Positions 35,567-44,044 are shown, numbered from the stretch's first letter. The stretch is DNA of 64,000 bases from Streptomyces sp. NBC_00273 (GCF_036178145.1 NZ_CP108067.1:9253001-9317000); one strand, 5' to 3'. Translations and numbers: made by a program. Notes: a model not told the origin generated them from the letters alone.

Positions 35567-35870
35567 GGGAGCTGCCGCCCGAGCGCTCGTCGACGGCCGT
35601 GGACGGTGCGGTGCTCCCCGACCTCCGGTCGAAGTCGACTTGGATCATGCTCATCGTATGGAGGAAGTCCTCGAGGACCGAGGACGAGTAACACAGATCG
35701 ATTTCTAGGCCCTCGTCTTCCAGCGTTGCGTGCCGGCTCTCGCTACAGCCCGCCGATCCTGGAGTGAAGGTCCACTTTCCGATCCGGGTAGTCCCGGTGT
35801 GAAAACCACCTCCCCCCTCGCCTTCTTCTAGAGGCCTACGGAAGAAGAAGGGGGGCTTTGCTGTTGTCAT
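35559..35870 (-). CDS. Small hypothetical protein coupled to the DUF2637 gene
   Basis: Up to 103 residues. The C-terminal part (GLEIDLCYSSSVLEDFLHT) looks like real protein, and its stop overlaps the DUF2637 start. The N-terminal end is doubtful: the ATG at 35870 has no ribosome site, and the first 25 codons run through a strong hairpin (35812-35855). That ATG overlaps the stop of another open frame upstream (ATGA). The family was not recognised. Confidence 0.4.
   Translation of the reverse strand: MTTAKPPFFFRRPLEEGEGGGGFHTGTTRIGKWTFTPGSAGCSESRHATLEDEGLEIDLCYSSSVLEDFLHTMSMIQVDFDRRSGSTAPSTAVDERSGGSSRA
35812..35855. promoter_or_regulatory. Hairpin with CCTTCTTC/GAAGAAGG stem
   Basis: CCCCCC-TCG-CCTTCTTC and GAAGAAGG-GGGG pair around a loop containing AGGCCT. 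Read on the minus strand it lies in the leader or first codons of the small gene before DUF2637, where it could act as an attenuator. Read on the plus strand it could be a terminator. Confidence 0.5.
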
Positions 35871-36399
35871 ATTCCATAAACGCTGTCGATGTTGGTCAGG
35901 GTATGCGCCATCCGGGTGATCGTGGTGGATGGATAAGTTTCGACCCTACCTCCAGTCGATTCCGGTAACACGGCGATAGCTCGGCGACCACGTCCTGTCG
36001 CACTGCAAATCCGCAGCTCAGGGAGGCGATGAGTGCCGGGCCCGCGCGGGCCCGCGACGACTCTGCCGCGCGCTACGCGCCCGACCGGCGGCGTCGCCCG
36101 TGCAGGACCGGATGCGTCTGCACGCACCGCCGACTCGCCATATTTTCATCCCTCCATGTCGCCGCTCCGGCGTCGTTCCGCCGTGCGCCGTACACGCGCA
36201 CGCCGGTCGCCGGCTTCGCCGCCACTCGCTGACTGATCATCACTAAAACGGCTGAAATGCCAAGGGTCGGCAGATTGCTGCGCATTGCTGCAATCGGTGG
36301 TCGGGGCGCAACCCTGCATATGCCTCTGCGTTATGCCGGACGATCGACGGGGCTCAGATCGTGGGCTCCCTCGAGCTTCCGCCTTCGAAAGGATCAGCT
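35871..36399. other. Intergenic region
   Basis: It contains a GC palindrome GGGCCCGCGCGGGCCC (about 36038) just after a GGGAGG-ATG that opens a 67-codon frame of doubtful nature (36029-36232). An AT-richer 100 bp before the next gene probably holds its promoter. No gene is firmly supported. Confidence 0.4.
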
Positions 36400-36732
36400 G
36401 TGGGACATCTTCTCCTGTGGATCGTGCTGCTCTCCGCCGCACTGGGTACGGGCTGCACCGCGTTCGCGTCATCAGGGACCGGCCGACTGTGGCGCGTGGA
36501 CGCCCTTGAGCTGAGGCGTCAGCAGCGGTTCGAGCACGTCTTGTCCTGCCACGTCAATGACCTCCGACTGTCTCGCGGGCAAGCCGCGGCGCAGGTGGAG
36601 GCATCTGCCGGCGTCTCGGCCGGCCCCGGTGTGGAGCCGCTCCGGGTCGTCCACGAACCGTACTGGCCCTTGTGCTCCCCGGTGGGCCGGATGATGCCGG
36701 CGCCCGGCGACGAGGGTCCGCGCCCGCGATAG
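36400..36732 (+). CDS. Small membrane-anchored hypothetical protein
   Basis: 110 residues from a GTG at 36400 (GGATCA upstream). The first 22 residues (VGHLLLWIVLLSAALGTGC) form a membrane anchor or lipobox-like signal, since LGTGC could be a weak lipobox. The rest is helical and charged (ALELRRQQRFEHVLSC), ending in a Pro/Gly-rich tail. An upstream in-frame GTG at 36361 exists. Unrecognised. Confidence 0.45.
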   Translation: MGHLLLWIVLLSAALGTGCTAFASSGTGRLWRVDALELRRQQRFEHVLSCHVNDLRLSRGQAAAQVEASAGVSAGPGVEPLRVVHEPYWPLCSPVGRMMPAPGDEGPRPR

Positions 36733-37104
36733 GCATTCGATGCTACTGCCACACGATGATGTGCCGATGATCTCGAACGGAATGCCGTGCAATTCCTCGC
36801 GTCGGCGAGGTGTGCATGCGGCGGAAAGAGCAACCGTCAATGCCGAATCCTTAAAAACCCCGGCAATCTGCACATCGCCAGTAGTGCAAAAACCCCGGCA
36901 ATTCGTACATTGCCGGATCTCGACGCCCTAGTACCCGCCTGTACCGTCCGCACCGTCGGCGGTCCGTGTAATTACCGTTCGACGCACCTCCGTACTAAGC
37001 GCTGACGCAAAGGGCGGGAAATACCCAAAATAGAAAAATTATCATCCACCTATTCTTGTTCCGTGCGACCGAGGAGTAACTGAATTTCGTGAAGGGGCAT
37101 GAGC
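36733..37104. other. AT-rich intergenic region with operator-like dyads
   Basis: The GC content drops sharply, with A/T runs near 37020-37060. The notable structure is a pair of 35-bp-spaced repeats starting AAAAACCCCGGCAAT, annotated separately. This looks like a regulated promoter for the tiny genes that follow. Confidence 0.45.
36853..36916. promoter_or_regulatory. Two direct repeats, the second a perfect 8+8 dyad
   Basis: AAAAACCCCGGCAAT begins at 36853 and again at 36888, a 35-bp period. In the second copy CCGGCAAT and ATTGCCGG (36895-36902 and 36909-36916) are perfect inverted arms around TCGTAC. In the first copy the right arm is degenerate. Two similar sites on one DNA face suggest cooperative binding of a dimeric regulator. 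Confidence 0.55.
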
Positions 37105-37188
37105 ATGGCTCCTGTGGTGACTTATCGGATAGAGGGTCTTGGTCGGCTGCACGACGTCGTGTCCGGAAGGGGGCGGCCCGTGCCGTGA
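37105..37188 (+). CDS. Tiny ORF coupled to the next small gene
   Basis: 27 codons beginning MAPVVTYRIEGLG, with AAGGGG seven bases before the ATG. Its TGA overlaps the GTG of the next frame (GTGA). It may be a leader ORF or a 5' remnant. It is supported only by the ribosome site, the overlap and the regulated-looking promoter upstream. Confidence 0.3.
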   Translation: MAPVVTYRIEGLGRLHDVVSGRGRPVP

Positions 37189-37442
37189 GAACGGTCCGGG
37201 CCGCGCTGATGCGCGTGACGCGCCGCCTCGCCGACGCGGGCACGGCCGACGCGGTCACTCCGCCCAGAGAGAAGAGGGGATCGATACCCGTACTCCAGGA
37301 CGAATACAGGGCGGGCTTCCCCCTGCCCTTGCCTCGTCGAACGAGCGCCCCGAGCGACCCCCACGAATGTTCGTGGTGCTTCTCCCTCGGAAACCCTGAC
37401 CCTCCCGTCCGGCCCGACCCCGACCGCGACCCCGGGCACTGA
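37185..37442 (+). CDS. Small hypothetical protein with a CxxC tail
   Basis: 85 residues with high G/C at third positions. A basic N-terminal helix (TVRAALMRVTRRLADAG) leads to a Pro/Asp-rich C-terminus that includes ECSWCF, a possible metal knuckle half. GGAAGGGGG precedes the GTG start by nine bases. An alternative longer start (GTG at 37089) would give 117 residues. Unrecognised. Confidence 0.4.
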   Translation: MRTVRAALMRVTRRLADAGTADAVTPPREKRGSIPVLQDEYRAGFPLPLPRRTSAPSDPHECSWCFSLGNPDPPVRPDPDRDPGH

Positions 37443-37876
37443 ACGGATGCCGTGCTCCGGCCGGGAGTTCTACGGCGTGACGGCCGGCAGCCCGATGGCG
37501 ATGCCGCGCCGCCCGGAAGCGCCGACTCTGACGCGGCCGAGGGTGCGGTGAACGGCGGCCGACGACCTTCGAAGGGTATGAGACCGTCGACTTCACCTGC
37601 CCGCGTTGCCGCAGCAGGGGTCAAGGAACTGCGGTTCGTGGGCCACGGCGGCGGCCGGACCGTGTGGGTGCGGGGCCACCGCCACCTCTGATTCAGCACG
37701 AACGTCGTGGCACGCGGCAGGTCTTGAACATGGTGAAGACCTCCGGTGCGGTGGGAGCTGTCGAGGAACGCACCGCGCCGAGGTCTTCGTGTCCCACCGT
37801 AGTGCCCGGCTGACCGTCTTCGCTAGGCCGTCCACGGTGCCGCACGCGGAGTGCTCTCGTCCCGAGAGGGGGCGTC
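37443..37876. other. Degenerate coding remains
   Basis: Protein-like pieces occur in two frames: YETVDFTCPRCRSR (from 37577), a zinc-ribbon half, then VKELRFVGHGGGRTVWVRGH in the +1 frame. Together they look like one short zinc-ribbon gene broken by a frameshift, but no good start is present. Confidence 0.3.
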
Positions 37877-38053
37877 ATGGAGTCACTCGGGACCCTGTTC
37901 ACGGCCGCAGCCTGGGGTGTTCCGCTGGTCAGCCTGTTGGGTGGGGCGATCCTCGTCGTAGCCGTCACGCGTTGGCGCCGTCGCGCAATCAGCGTTCTGG
38001 AGAGGGACGAGGAGGAACAAGGCGGACCTGCCCTCCGGTCATCCGGTCGGTAG
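37877..38053 (+). CDS. 58-residue single-helix membrane protein
   Basis: ATG at 37877 with GAGGGGG about four bases upstream. The protein begins MESLGTLFTAAAWGVPLVSL, has one membrane helix (about 12-31) followed by TRWRRR as an inside anchor, then an acidic stretch (ERDEEEQ). The layout fits small holin-like or regulatory membrane proteins, but no family is recognised. Confidence 0.5.
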   Translation: MESLGTLFTAAAWGVPLVSLLGGAILVVAVTRWRRRAISVLERDEEEQGGPALRSSGR

Positions 38054-38351
38054 GGGGGCGTGAGCGGCAGGAGATCGACCAGACCCGCCTCGGCGCGGGC
38101 CGAGGGCCGGTAGTCGACCCCGTCCGGGAGGACGACGGCCGGCCGCGACCGCGAGGGCAGGGCGCCCGCCGGAGCGTTCACCGTGCAGGGCGAGCGAGGG
38201 GACCGGACTCTCCTCCTGGAGTTCGGAGGCGGCCTGGACATGCGGGCTGACCTCATGGAGGCGATCTCAGCCGAAACGCGTGCCGTCTCGCACTCCAGAC
38301 CCTGCGCCGCCCGACCCGAGCCGCACGGACGTGTTCGAGGGTCACGGCCCG
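38054..38351. other. Intergenic region
   Basis: 298 bases between the small membrane gene and the stop of the convergent PucR gene. No structure or gene seen. Confidence 0.4.
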
Positions 38352-39626
38352 TCAGCCCGCGTCGGGTCCGCCCGACCGGGCAGCGTCGTGGGCCGCCAGT
38401 GCGGCGCGCAGCGTCAGTGCATCGGCTCCGCGCGCAGCGTCCAGTCCGGTGAACTCGGTCGCCTTGCGCAGACGGTAGTCGACCGTGTTCGGATGGATCT
38501 GGAGTCGGGCGGCGGCCCGGCGCCGGTCAAGACTGCACGCGAGGAACACGCGTAACGTGGACAGCAGTTCCGGGCGCGCATCGAGCGGGTCGAGCAGCGC
38601 CGCGAGCCCGTCCCGGGCCGGTCCGGGGCGGCTCAGCTGGAATTCGAGCAGCACGTCGTCGAGCAGGTACAGGCCGGGCCCCCGGCCGGACGCCTCCGCC
38701 ACGCCGCGTACCTCGCCGGCCAGCCGGGCGGCCTCGGCGACGCCTTCCGGCGCTGCGGCTGCGGCCGCGGCCAAGAGCTCGGCGCCGCACACCCGACCGA
38801 GTTGTTGGACCAGTCGGGAGAGCCGGTCCCGGTCCGCGCGGCCGAAGTCGGCGGCCGGTGTCTCGTACGGGACCAGTACCAGCCCGCCGTCGCCGGACAG
38901 CACGGACAGCGGGACCCCCCTCGTCTGGCGCTGCAGTTCATTGCGCAGCCGCCGGAGTTTGCGACGCGCGGCGACCGAATGGTTCATGCCGGGCACCAGC
39001 TCGTCCGGGTGCGGTCCCACGCTGATGCTCAGCACCAGGTAGCTGGGCGGCAGATGGATGCCCGCGCGATCGGCCGCGGCCTGCGGGCTGCCGCCCTCCA
39101 GCAGCCGGGACAGCAACGACTGCAGGGCGACCTGCTCGTCACTGAGCGCCGTCTGTCGCTCCTGCACGTACCCGGCTGCGACCTCGCAGCTCACCAGCCG
39201 GAGGAACGCGAGCAGTTGGCGCTGGACCAACAGCACGTCGCCCAGGTCACCCGGTTCGGCCGCCGAGAAGACCTGGGAGGCGCACTCCTCCGCACCCAGG
39301 TGGTAGGCGCCGACCACGGCCTCCAGCGGCACGCCCTCGTCGGCACGCCGGGCCGAGGACTCGCGGATCGCCGCCGCTTCGGCGTGCCCGGGCAGTTCGC
39401 CCGTGCGCAGGACCACGGCGAAGCTGCGGATGCCGCGGGTCACCTGCTTGGCGATGTCACCGCCGAGGTGTTCCGCTGACAGCGTGCCGTACACGGGCAG
39501 CCGCTCGACGAGCCGGACCATCACCGCACGTTCCAGCGCCACAGCGGCGTCCTGAAGCCGCTTGTGGACCGGCACGCCGCCGAACTGCGGTACCGAGTCC
39601 CGCCCCACTGCGTTGGATCCGGTCAC
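38352..39626 (-). CDS. PucR/CdaR-type helix-turn-helix regulator
   Basis: 424 residues. The N-terminal RsbRD-like helical domain spans about 15-165, a central GGDEF-like sensor region about 180-330 (VLSISVGPHPDEL, LSVLSGDGGLVLVPY), and the C-terminal HTH_30 domain (LLSTLRVFLACSLDRRRAAA then LQIHPNTVDYRLRK) about 355-405. PucR-family proteins regulate catabolic genes and often their neighbours. It is divergent from the secreted lipase gene, 245 bp apart, which is its obvious candidate target. The GTG start has CGAGG upstream. Confidence 0.88.
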   Translation of the reverse strand: MTGSNAVGRDSVPQFGGVPVHKRLQDAAVALERAVMVRLVERLPVYGTLSAEHLGGDIAKQVTRGIRSFAVVLRTGELPGHAEAAAIRESSARRADEGVPLEAVVGAYHLGAEECASQVFSAAEPGDLGDVLLVQRQLLAFLRLVSCEVAAGYVQERQTALSDEQVALQSLLSRLLEGGSPQAAADRAGIHLPPSYLVLSISVGPHPDELVPGMNHSVAARRKLRRLRNELQRQTRGVPLSVLSGDGGLVLVPYETPAADFGRADRDRLSRLVQQLGRVCGAELLAAAAAAAPEGVAEAARLAGEVRGVAEASGRGPGLYLLDDVLLEFQLSRPGPARDGLAALLDPLDARPELLSTLRVFLACSLDRRRAAARLQIHPNTVDYRLRKATEFTGLDAARGADALTLRAALAAHDAARSGGPDAG

Positions 39627-39870
39627 AATTCACCTCGCACATTTCTGTTCCCCACCCCGGAGACGTGGCCGCCTACCGGCCCGATGATGTTTCCGGGACA
39701 TGTCCTACTGGTTGGTAACACGGTTGACCGGTGGATGGCCAGATGCGGCAGACCCCGACCGCATCGTTCCCCGCAATCCCCTGCCGGGGGCCGCCAGCCC
39801 CGGCCTGACGCGCCGATGCACCCGACCTCGTAGCGGCGCGTCAGCCCCCCACCCAGAAATCGAGGGACAC

Positions 39871-41214
39871 ATGTCCAAGGCAGCCGTTCGCCTGATCGCC
39901 GTCGCCGTCGTCACCGCGGCGGCCCTGACCGCCGCGCCGGCGGCCACCGCCGCCCAGTCCACACCGGCAGCAGCGACGGCCACGACGAGCGACCCGTTCT
40001 ACACCTATGGCGACAGCACGCCCCTGTCCGCCTTCGCGCCGGGCACCGTGCTGAAGACCCGGACGCTGCAGTACCACCTCCTCGGCATCTCCACGCCCCT
40101 GAAGGCGGTCCAACTGCTCTACCGCACGACCGACGCCCAGGGCCGCCCGGCCGCCAACGTGACCACGGTGGTGCGCAGCCCGACGGGTGACCGCAGCAAG
40201 GCGGTGTCTTACCAGTCGTTCTACGATTCCCTCGACCCGGAGGACGGGCCGTCCCGTGCGATCGCGGGCAACGTCACCCTGGGCGGCCTCATCCCGAACG
40301 TCGAGGCCGTCTTCCTGGCGCCCCTGCTGACCCAGGGCTACGACGTCGTCATCCCGGACACCGAGGGGCAGCAGGCGCACTTCGCTGCGGGACCGGAGTA
40401 CGGGACGAACACGCTGGACTCGATCCGCGCCGCCACCAAGTCGGCGCAGACCGGACTGAATTCCGGCACCGCATTCGGCCTCATGGGCTACTCCGGCGGT
40501 TCCATCGCGACCAACTGGGCCGCTGCGCTCGCGCCGAGCTACGCGCCGGACGTGCAGCGCAAGCTGGTCGGCTACGCCGAGGGCGGCCTGCTCGTCGACC
40601 CGGCGCACAACCTGAGGTACGTGGACGGCTCGCTGGCCTGGTCGGGCGTCATTCCGATGGCGGTCATCGGCGTCTCCCGGTCCTACGGCATCGACCTCAC
40701 GTCCTATCTCAACGGCTACGGCCTGGAGGTGTACAAGGAGCTGGAGCACGGCTCCATCATCGACGCCATCGGTCGCTACCCCGGGCTGACCTGGAAGAAG
40801 ATGGCGAAGTCGCAGTACGCCGACCCCAACTCGATCCCCACGTTCGTGGAGGCGATGAACAAGGTCAACCTCGGCTCCGCCGCCACCCCCGCCATCCCCG
40901 GATTCATCGCCCAGGGCGACGCGGGCTTCCTGGAAGGGACCTTCGGCAACCACCGGGGGATCGGAACGGGCGACGGCGTCATGGTCAGCGGAGACGTGCG
41001 GGCGCTCGCCCGGCAGTACTGCGCCACCGGTAGCTCCGCCGTCAAGTACAGGCAGTACGAGCTGCTCAGCCACACGGGTGCGGCCGTGGCCTGGGCCCCT
41101 GCCGCGCTGGACTGGCTGGGTGACCGCTTCGCCGGCAGGCCGGCCCCGTCCGACTGCGGCCGCATCCCCACGGGCAACTCACTGGCACCGGAGGAGCCGA
41201 CGTCGCGGTCCTGA
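39871..41214 (+). CDS. Secreted lipase (LIP/secretory lipase family)
   Basis: 447 residues: signal peptide (about 1-30, ending TAAPAATAA), then a lipase of the PF03583 type with the nucleophile elbow MGYSGGSIATNWAA and DPFYTYGDSTPLSAFAPGTV near the start. The catalytic Asp and His are probably in QGDAGFLEG and LSHTGAA. It should hydrolyse acylglycerols or fatty esters outside the cell. The ATG at 39871 has GAGGGA upstream. It is divergent from the PucR regulator and followed by a strong hairpin terminator. Confidence 0.88.
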   Translation: MSKAAVRLIAVAVVTAAALTAAPAATAAQSTPAAATATTSDPFYTYGDSTPLSAFAPGTVLKTRTLQYHLLGISTPLKAVQLLYRTTDAQGRPAANVTTVVRSPTGDRSKAVSYQSFYDSLDPEDGPSRAIAGNVTLGGLIPNVEAVFLAPLLTQGYDVVIPDTEGQQAHFAAGPEYGTNTLDSIRAATKSAQTGLNSGTAFGLMGYSGGSIATNWAAALAPSYAPDVQRKLVGYAEGGLLVDPAHNLRYVDGSLAWSGVIPMAVIGVSRSYGIDLTSYLNGYGLEVYKELEHGSIIDAIGRYPGLTWKKMAKSQYADPNSIPTFVEAMNKVNLGSAATPAIPGFIAQGDAGFLEGTFGNHRGIGTGDGVMVSGDVRALARQYCATGSSAVKYRQYELLSHTGAAVAWAPAALDWLGDRFAGRPAPSDCGRIPTGNSLAPEEPTSRS

Positions 41215-41231
41215 CGTCCGTGCGAGGGCCT

Positions 41232-41260
41232 GCCTGCCGCGCCTCATCCGCGCGGCAGGC
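41232..41260. terminator. Hairpin terminator between convergent genes
   Basis: GCCTGCCGCGC and GCGCGGCAGGC form a perfect 11-bp stem with a 7-base loop, 18 bp after the lipase stop and 22 bp from the stop of the FGE-like gene. It probably serves both. Confidence 0.8.
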
Positions 41261-41282
41261 CTGCGCCCGGGGTGGTGGCCGG

Positions 41283-41978
41283 TCAGGGCCGTAGGGAGCG
41301 GGCGAGCCGCAGTCCCACGTCCTCGATCCGTAGCGTCGGGTGGCTGCGCCGTCGTACGGAGGCGCGGCAGCTCCAGTGCTCGTCGAACCAGCCGCCGCCG
41401 CGCAGTACCCGGTAGGAGCCGTACACCTCGGGGTCGTAGACGTCCCAGCACCACTCCCAGACGTTGCCGAGCATGTCGTACAGGCCCCACGGGTTGGGGC
41501 GGCGGCCGCCGACCTCGTGGATCCGTTCCCCGGAGTTCCCGCGGTGCCAGGCGATGTCGTCGAGGGGCCCGTAGCGGGGGCCGGTGGTGCCGGCCCGGCA
41601 GGCGTGTTCCCACTCGGCCTCGGTCGGCAGCCGGTAGCCGTCCGCGTCCCGGTCCCACGTGATGTGACCCTCTTCGCCGTCCCCGCCGTCCGCCGTGTCG
41701 GCGGTTCCGGCGGTGTGGGGGAGCTGGTAGGCGGGGGTCAGTCCTTCCTGTCGGGACAGGGCGTTGCAGTACCGGACGGCGTCCCACCACGACACGCTGT
41801 GTGCCGGGAGGCGCCCGCCGTCCTGCCCGTCATCGGGCCGTGTTCCGGTCACCTGCGCGTAGTCGGCCCGGGTGAGGGGGCACGCCGCGAGGAGGTACGG
41901 GGCGACCTCGACCGTCCAACTGCGTTCGGTGCGGCGGTCCGAGAGGACGACGTGTCCGCCCGGCACGGTGATCATCAT
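41283..41978 (-). CDS. Formylglycine-generating-enzyme-like (SUMF1) domain protein
   Basis: 231 residues forming a single FGE-sulfatase domain: ITVPGGHVVLSD at the start, SVSWWDAVRYCNALSRQEGL, YRLPTEAEWEHACRAG, GNVWEWCWDVYD and VLRGGGWFDEHWSCRASVR at the end. Many such domains are not sulfatase activators but act in conflict or signalling systems. Cys residues occur near the end, but I cannot confirm the copper-site pair of true FGE. The ATG has AGGAGAA upstream and overlaps the stop of the PPTase gene (ATGA). No sulfatase gene is near. Confidence 0.82.
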   Translation of the reverse strand: MMITVPGGHVVLSDRRTERSWTVEVAPYLLAACPLTRADYAQVTGTRPDDGQDGGRLPAHSVSWWDAVRYCNALSRQEGLTPAYQLPHTAGTADTADGGDGEEGHITWDRDADGYRLPTEAEWEHACRAGTTGPRYGPLDDIAWHRGNSGERIHEVGGRRPNPWGLYDMLGNVWEWCWDVYDPEVYGSYRVLRGGGWFDEHWSCRASVRRRSHPTLRIEDVGLRLARSLRP

Positions 41979-42643
41979 GCCCGGTTCTCCTGCTCCTGGT
42001 GTTGGTGTCGGCCCTGATCGTGGTGGTCGGCCACGGCGAGGGCGGCGGCGTAGCCGTCGGGGGCGGGCAGGTCGGTGAGGACCCAGCCCGTCACCGGTGC
42101 CGGGGCGGAGGCGGAGCCGACGTACGGTTCGGCCAGGCCCCGGGCGAGTCCGGTGCCGGCGGCCTTGAGGCAGGCCTCCTTGCGGCACCACAGGCGGGCG
42201 AGGGCGCCGGGGCGCCGTGGTGGAGCGAGGGCGGTCAGTTCGGCGCTCTCCACCGGGTGCAGGGACTCCAGGACGTCGGCGACGGCGGGACGGCCGTGGG
42301 GGCCGCCGCAGCACGGGCAGTCCTCCCGGACCAGGGTGACCTCCCGCGGGTCGAGACCGAGGCGGGCGCCGAGCAGGACCCGCAGCCCCAGGTGCGAGGC
42401 GAGGTAGCGGTGGCGGTGGCCGGGCAGCAGTTGTGCGGCCTTCTCGCGTTCGCCGGCGTCCAGGACGGCGTCCGCCTCCTCGACGCGGTACCCGCCGACC
42501 GTGTCCGCGGCGGTGTCCAGGGACCACACCGAGGCGTCCGTGCCCGTGGGCGCCGGCCCGATCCACGGTGCACCGCGGCCGAGTTGGTTCACGTACTCGA
42601 TCATCTGATCGAGAGTAGACGAGGTGGCCGGTGGGCACGGCAC
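41975..42643 (-). CDS. 4'-phosphopantetheinyl transferase-like protein lacking the GVDxE segment
   Basis: About 222 residues. The N-terminal half matches Sfp-type transferases (RYLASHLGLRVLLGARLGLD, then CPCCGGPHGRPAV), and the C-terminal half keeps the P3 motif WCRKEACLKAAGTGL. Between them about 50 residues, normally holding the SHSGD and VGVDVE motifs with the Mg ligands, are absent: GRPAV runs straight into ADVLESLHP in frame. It is therefore probably inactive as a PPTase. The start is uncertain (GTG at 42643 with GGAAGAG upstream, or ATG at 42604 without). It is coupled to the FGE-like gene. Confidence 0.72.
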   Translation of the reverse strand: MPCPPATSSTLDQMIEYVNQLGRGAPWIGPAPTGTDASVWSLDTAADTVGGYRVEEADAVLDAGEREKAAQLLPGHRHRYLASHLGLRVLLGARLGLDPREVTLVREDCPCCGGPHGRPAVADVLESLHPVESAELTALAPPRRPGALARLWCRKEACLKAAGTGLARGLAEPYVGSASAPAPVTGWVLTDLPAPDGYAAALAVADHHDQGRHQHQEQENRA

Positions 42644-42777
42644 CCCGACTCTTCCACGCGGGACGATCGGTCCGTCCGCTCTGTGGGCCGTACCGGGCCG
42701 CACGGCCCGCCCACCCGTGCGGTCCACTTCCCCCGTGGTGGTCGCCGCGGTGTTCGCGGGGTGGGTACGGTCTGTCC

Positions 42778-44025
42778 ATGTACTTGATCGGTCCGGGGCA
42801 GCAGCAGCGGGGGCATGTCCTTCTCATAGCGGGGGACGCCGCGGTGCGCCGCGGCACGGTGCATCTTGCGCCGAGCGCGAATCTCGCCGCTCTTGCGATG
42901 GTGCCGGCTTCGGTGTTGCTGGGAAGCGGGCTTCCGACGGACACGGTGTGTCTGGACGGGGCGCGTGATCCGAACACGGTGCTGGCGCGGTTGCGTGCAG
43001 CGGCCGCGACTCCCGGGCCGTTGTTGCTCTATCTTTCGGGCCGGCTCACCGCTGACCGGCGCGGCCGCGGGTTGTACCTGGCTCTGGCAGGGACGGCGCG
43101 CGCGGCCGTGCGGTACACGGCTCTGCCTTGGGATTGGCTGGTGGGCGAGCTGCGGGGCCGCCCTGCCGGGTTGACGACGGTGCTCCTCGACCTTGCCGCG
43201 GACAAGGAGGCCTGGCCGTTGCTCCAGGAGTGCGGCGGTCTGCCGGGCCTGCCGTCTCCGGAGGTGTACGGGGTGGTGTGCCCGCCGGGTTTCGCGGCGG
43301 GGAGCGGTACGGTCAGCGGCTACACGCGGCACTGGATCGAGCAGCTGCGCCGCAGTCCGTCCCGGCCGGCCGATGTGCAGCTGCACGCTTTGGCGGCGGG
43401 AGCGGCGGGTCTTCCGCCGGGTGCGCTGGTCCTGCCGACCGCCCGCGAGCTGGGCATGCGCCCGGGCCCGCAGCAGCAACCGCTGCCGCAGCAGCCGCAG
43501 CAGCCGGACCTGCAGGGGTCGTGGCAGGAAGCGGGCGCGCCGGCCACGGCGCCCTCCGATCGGGTGCCGGGCGAAGGGTCGGGTGGGGATCCGCGGCCGC
43601 ACATCCATGCCTTGGCGACCGCGGGCCGTCATTCGGAGGCGGCTGCCCTGGCCCGGGCGTGGGAGGAGCACGTCCGGCAGGCTTACGGGTTCTCCTCCCC
43701 GGAGGCGGTCCAGTGGGCGGAGATCCGTGCAGATCTGGCGCGGATGGCGGGTGATTTCCTGCTGGCGACGGCGTTGTGGATCGGGGCCTGTCGGGTCCGA
43801 CTGGCCGGTCAGGGCGCGGCCGACCCCGAGGTCTATGCCGCGGCGGCCGGGGCGCTGTACTGCTGGAGCCAGCTCAGGGACCGGGCGTCGGCGGTGGAGT
43901 CGGGGCCCGAACTGCTCGCCCTACTGAGGGCCCTGCCCGCGCTGGAACCCCGTTACCTGCGGCTGGCGCAGGCACGCCTGGAGGCACTGCGTGCCCCCGA
44001 GCTGCCGCGTGCCGTTCCCACCTGA
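42778..44025 (+). CDS. Degenerate caspase-like plus helical-repeat protein
   Basis: 415 residues. The N-terminal 150 residues have the strand pattern of caspase/CHAT-type proteases (HVLLIAGDAAV; GPLLLYLSGRLTADRRGRGL where YYSGHG is expected; TTVLLDLAADKEAW where LLDCCHSG is expected). His and Cys at the active positions are replaced. A Gln/Pro-rich linker (about 222-245) leads to a TPR-like helical region (about 275-410, beginning HIHALATAGRHSEAAALARA). An inactive protease-fold adaptor is my inference. It is divergent from the PPTase/FGE pair, and FGE and caspase-like domains co-occur in bacterial conflict systems. Confidence 0.6.
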   Translation: MYLIGPGQQQRGHVLLIAGDAAVRRGTVHLAPSANLAALAMVPASVLLGSGLPTDTVCLDGARDPNTVLARLRAAAATPGPLLLYLSGRLTADRRGRGLYLALAGTARAAVRYTALPWDWLVGELRGRPAGLTTVLLDLAADKEAWPLLQECGGLPGLPSPEVYGVVCPPGFAAGSGTVSGYTRHWIEQLRRSPSRPADVQLHALAAGAAGLPPGALVLPTARELGMRPGPQQQPLPQQPQQPDLQGSWQEAGAPATAPSDRVPGEGSGGDPRPHIHALATAGRHSEAAALARAWEEHVRQAYGFSSPEAVQWAEIRADLARMAGDFLLATALWIGACRVRLAGQGAADPEVYAAAAGALYCWSQLRDRASAVESGPELLALLRALPALEPRYLRLAQARLEALRAPELPRAVPT

Positions 44026-44044
44026 GCCCCGGGAGCGGCGGCCG

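Noticed and set aside
36029..36232. 67-codon ORF with GGGAGG before ATG
   Set aside because: The ribosome site is good, but the peptide is Arg/Pro/Ala-rich with no domain or coupling, and the start lies in a GC palindrome. Left as intergenic.
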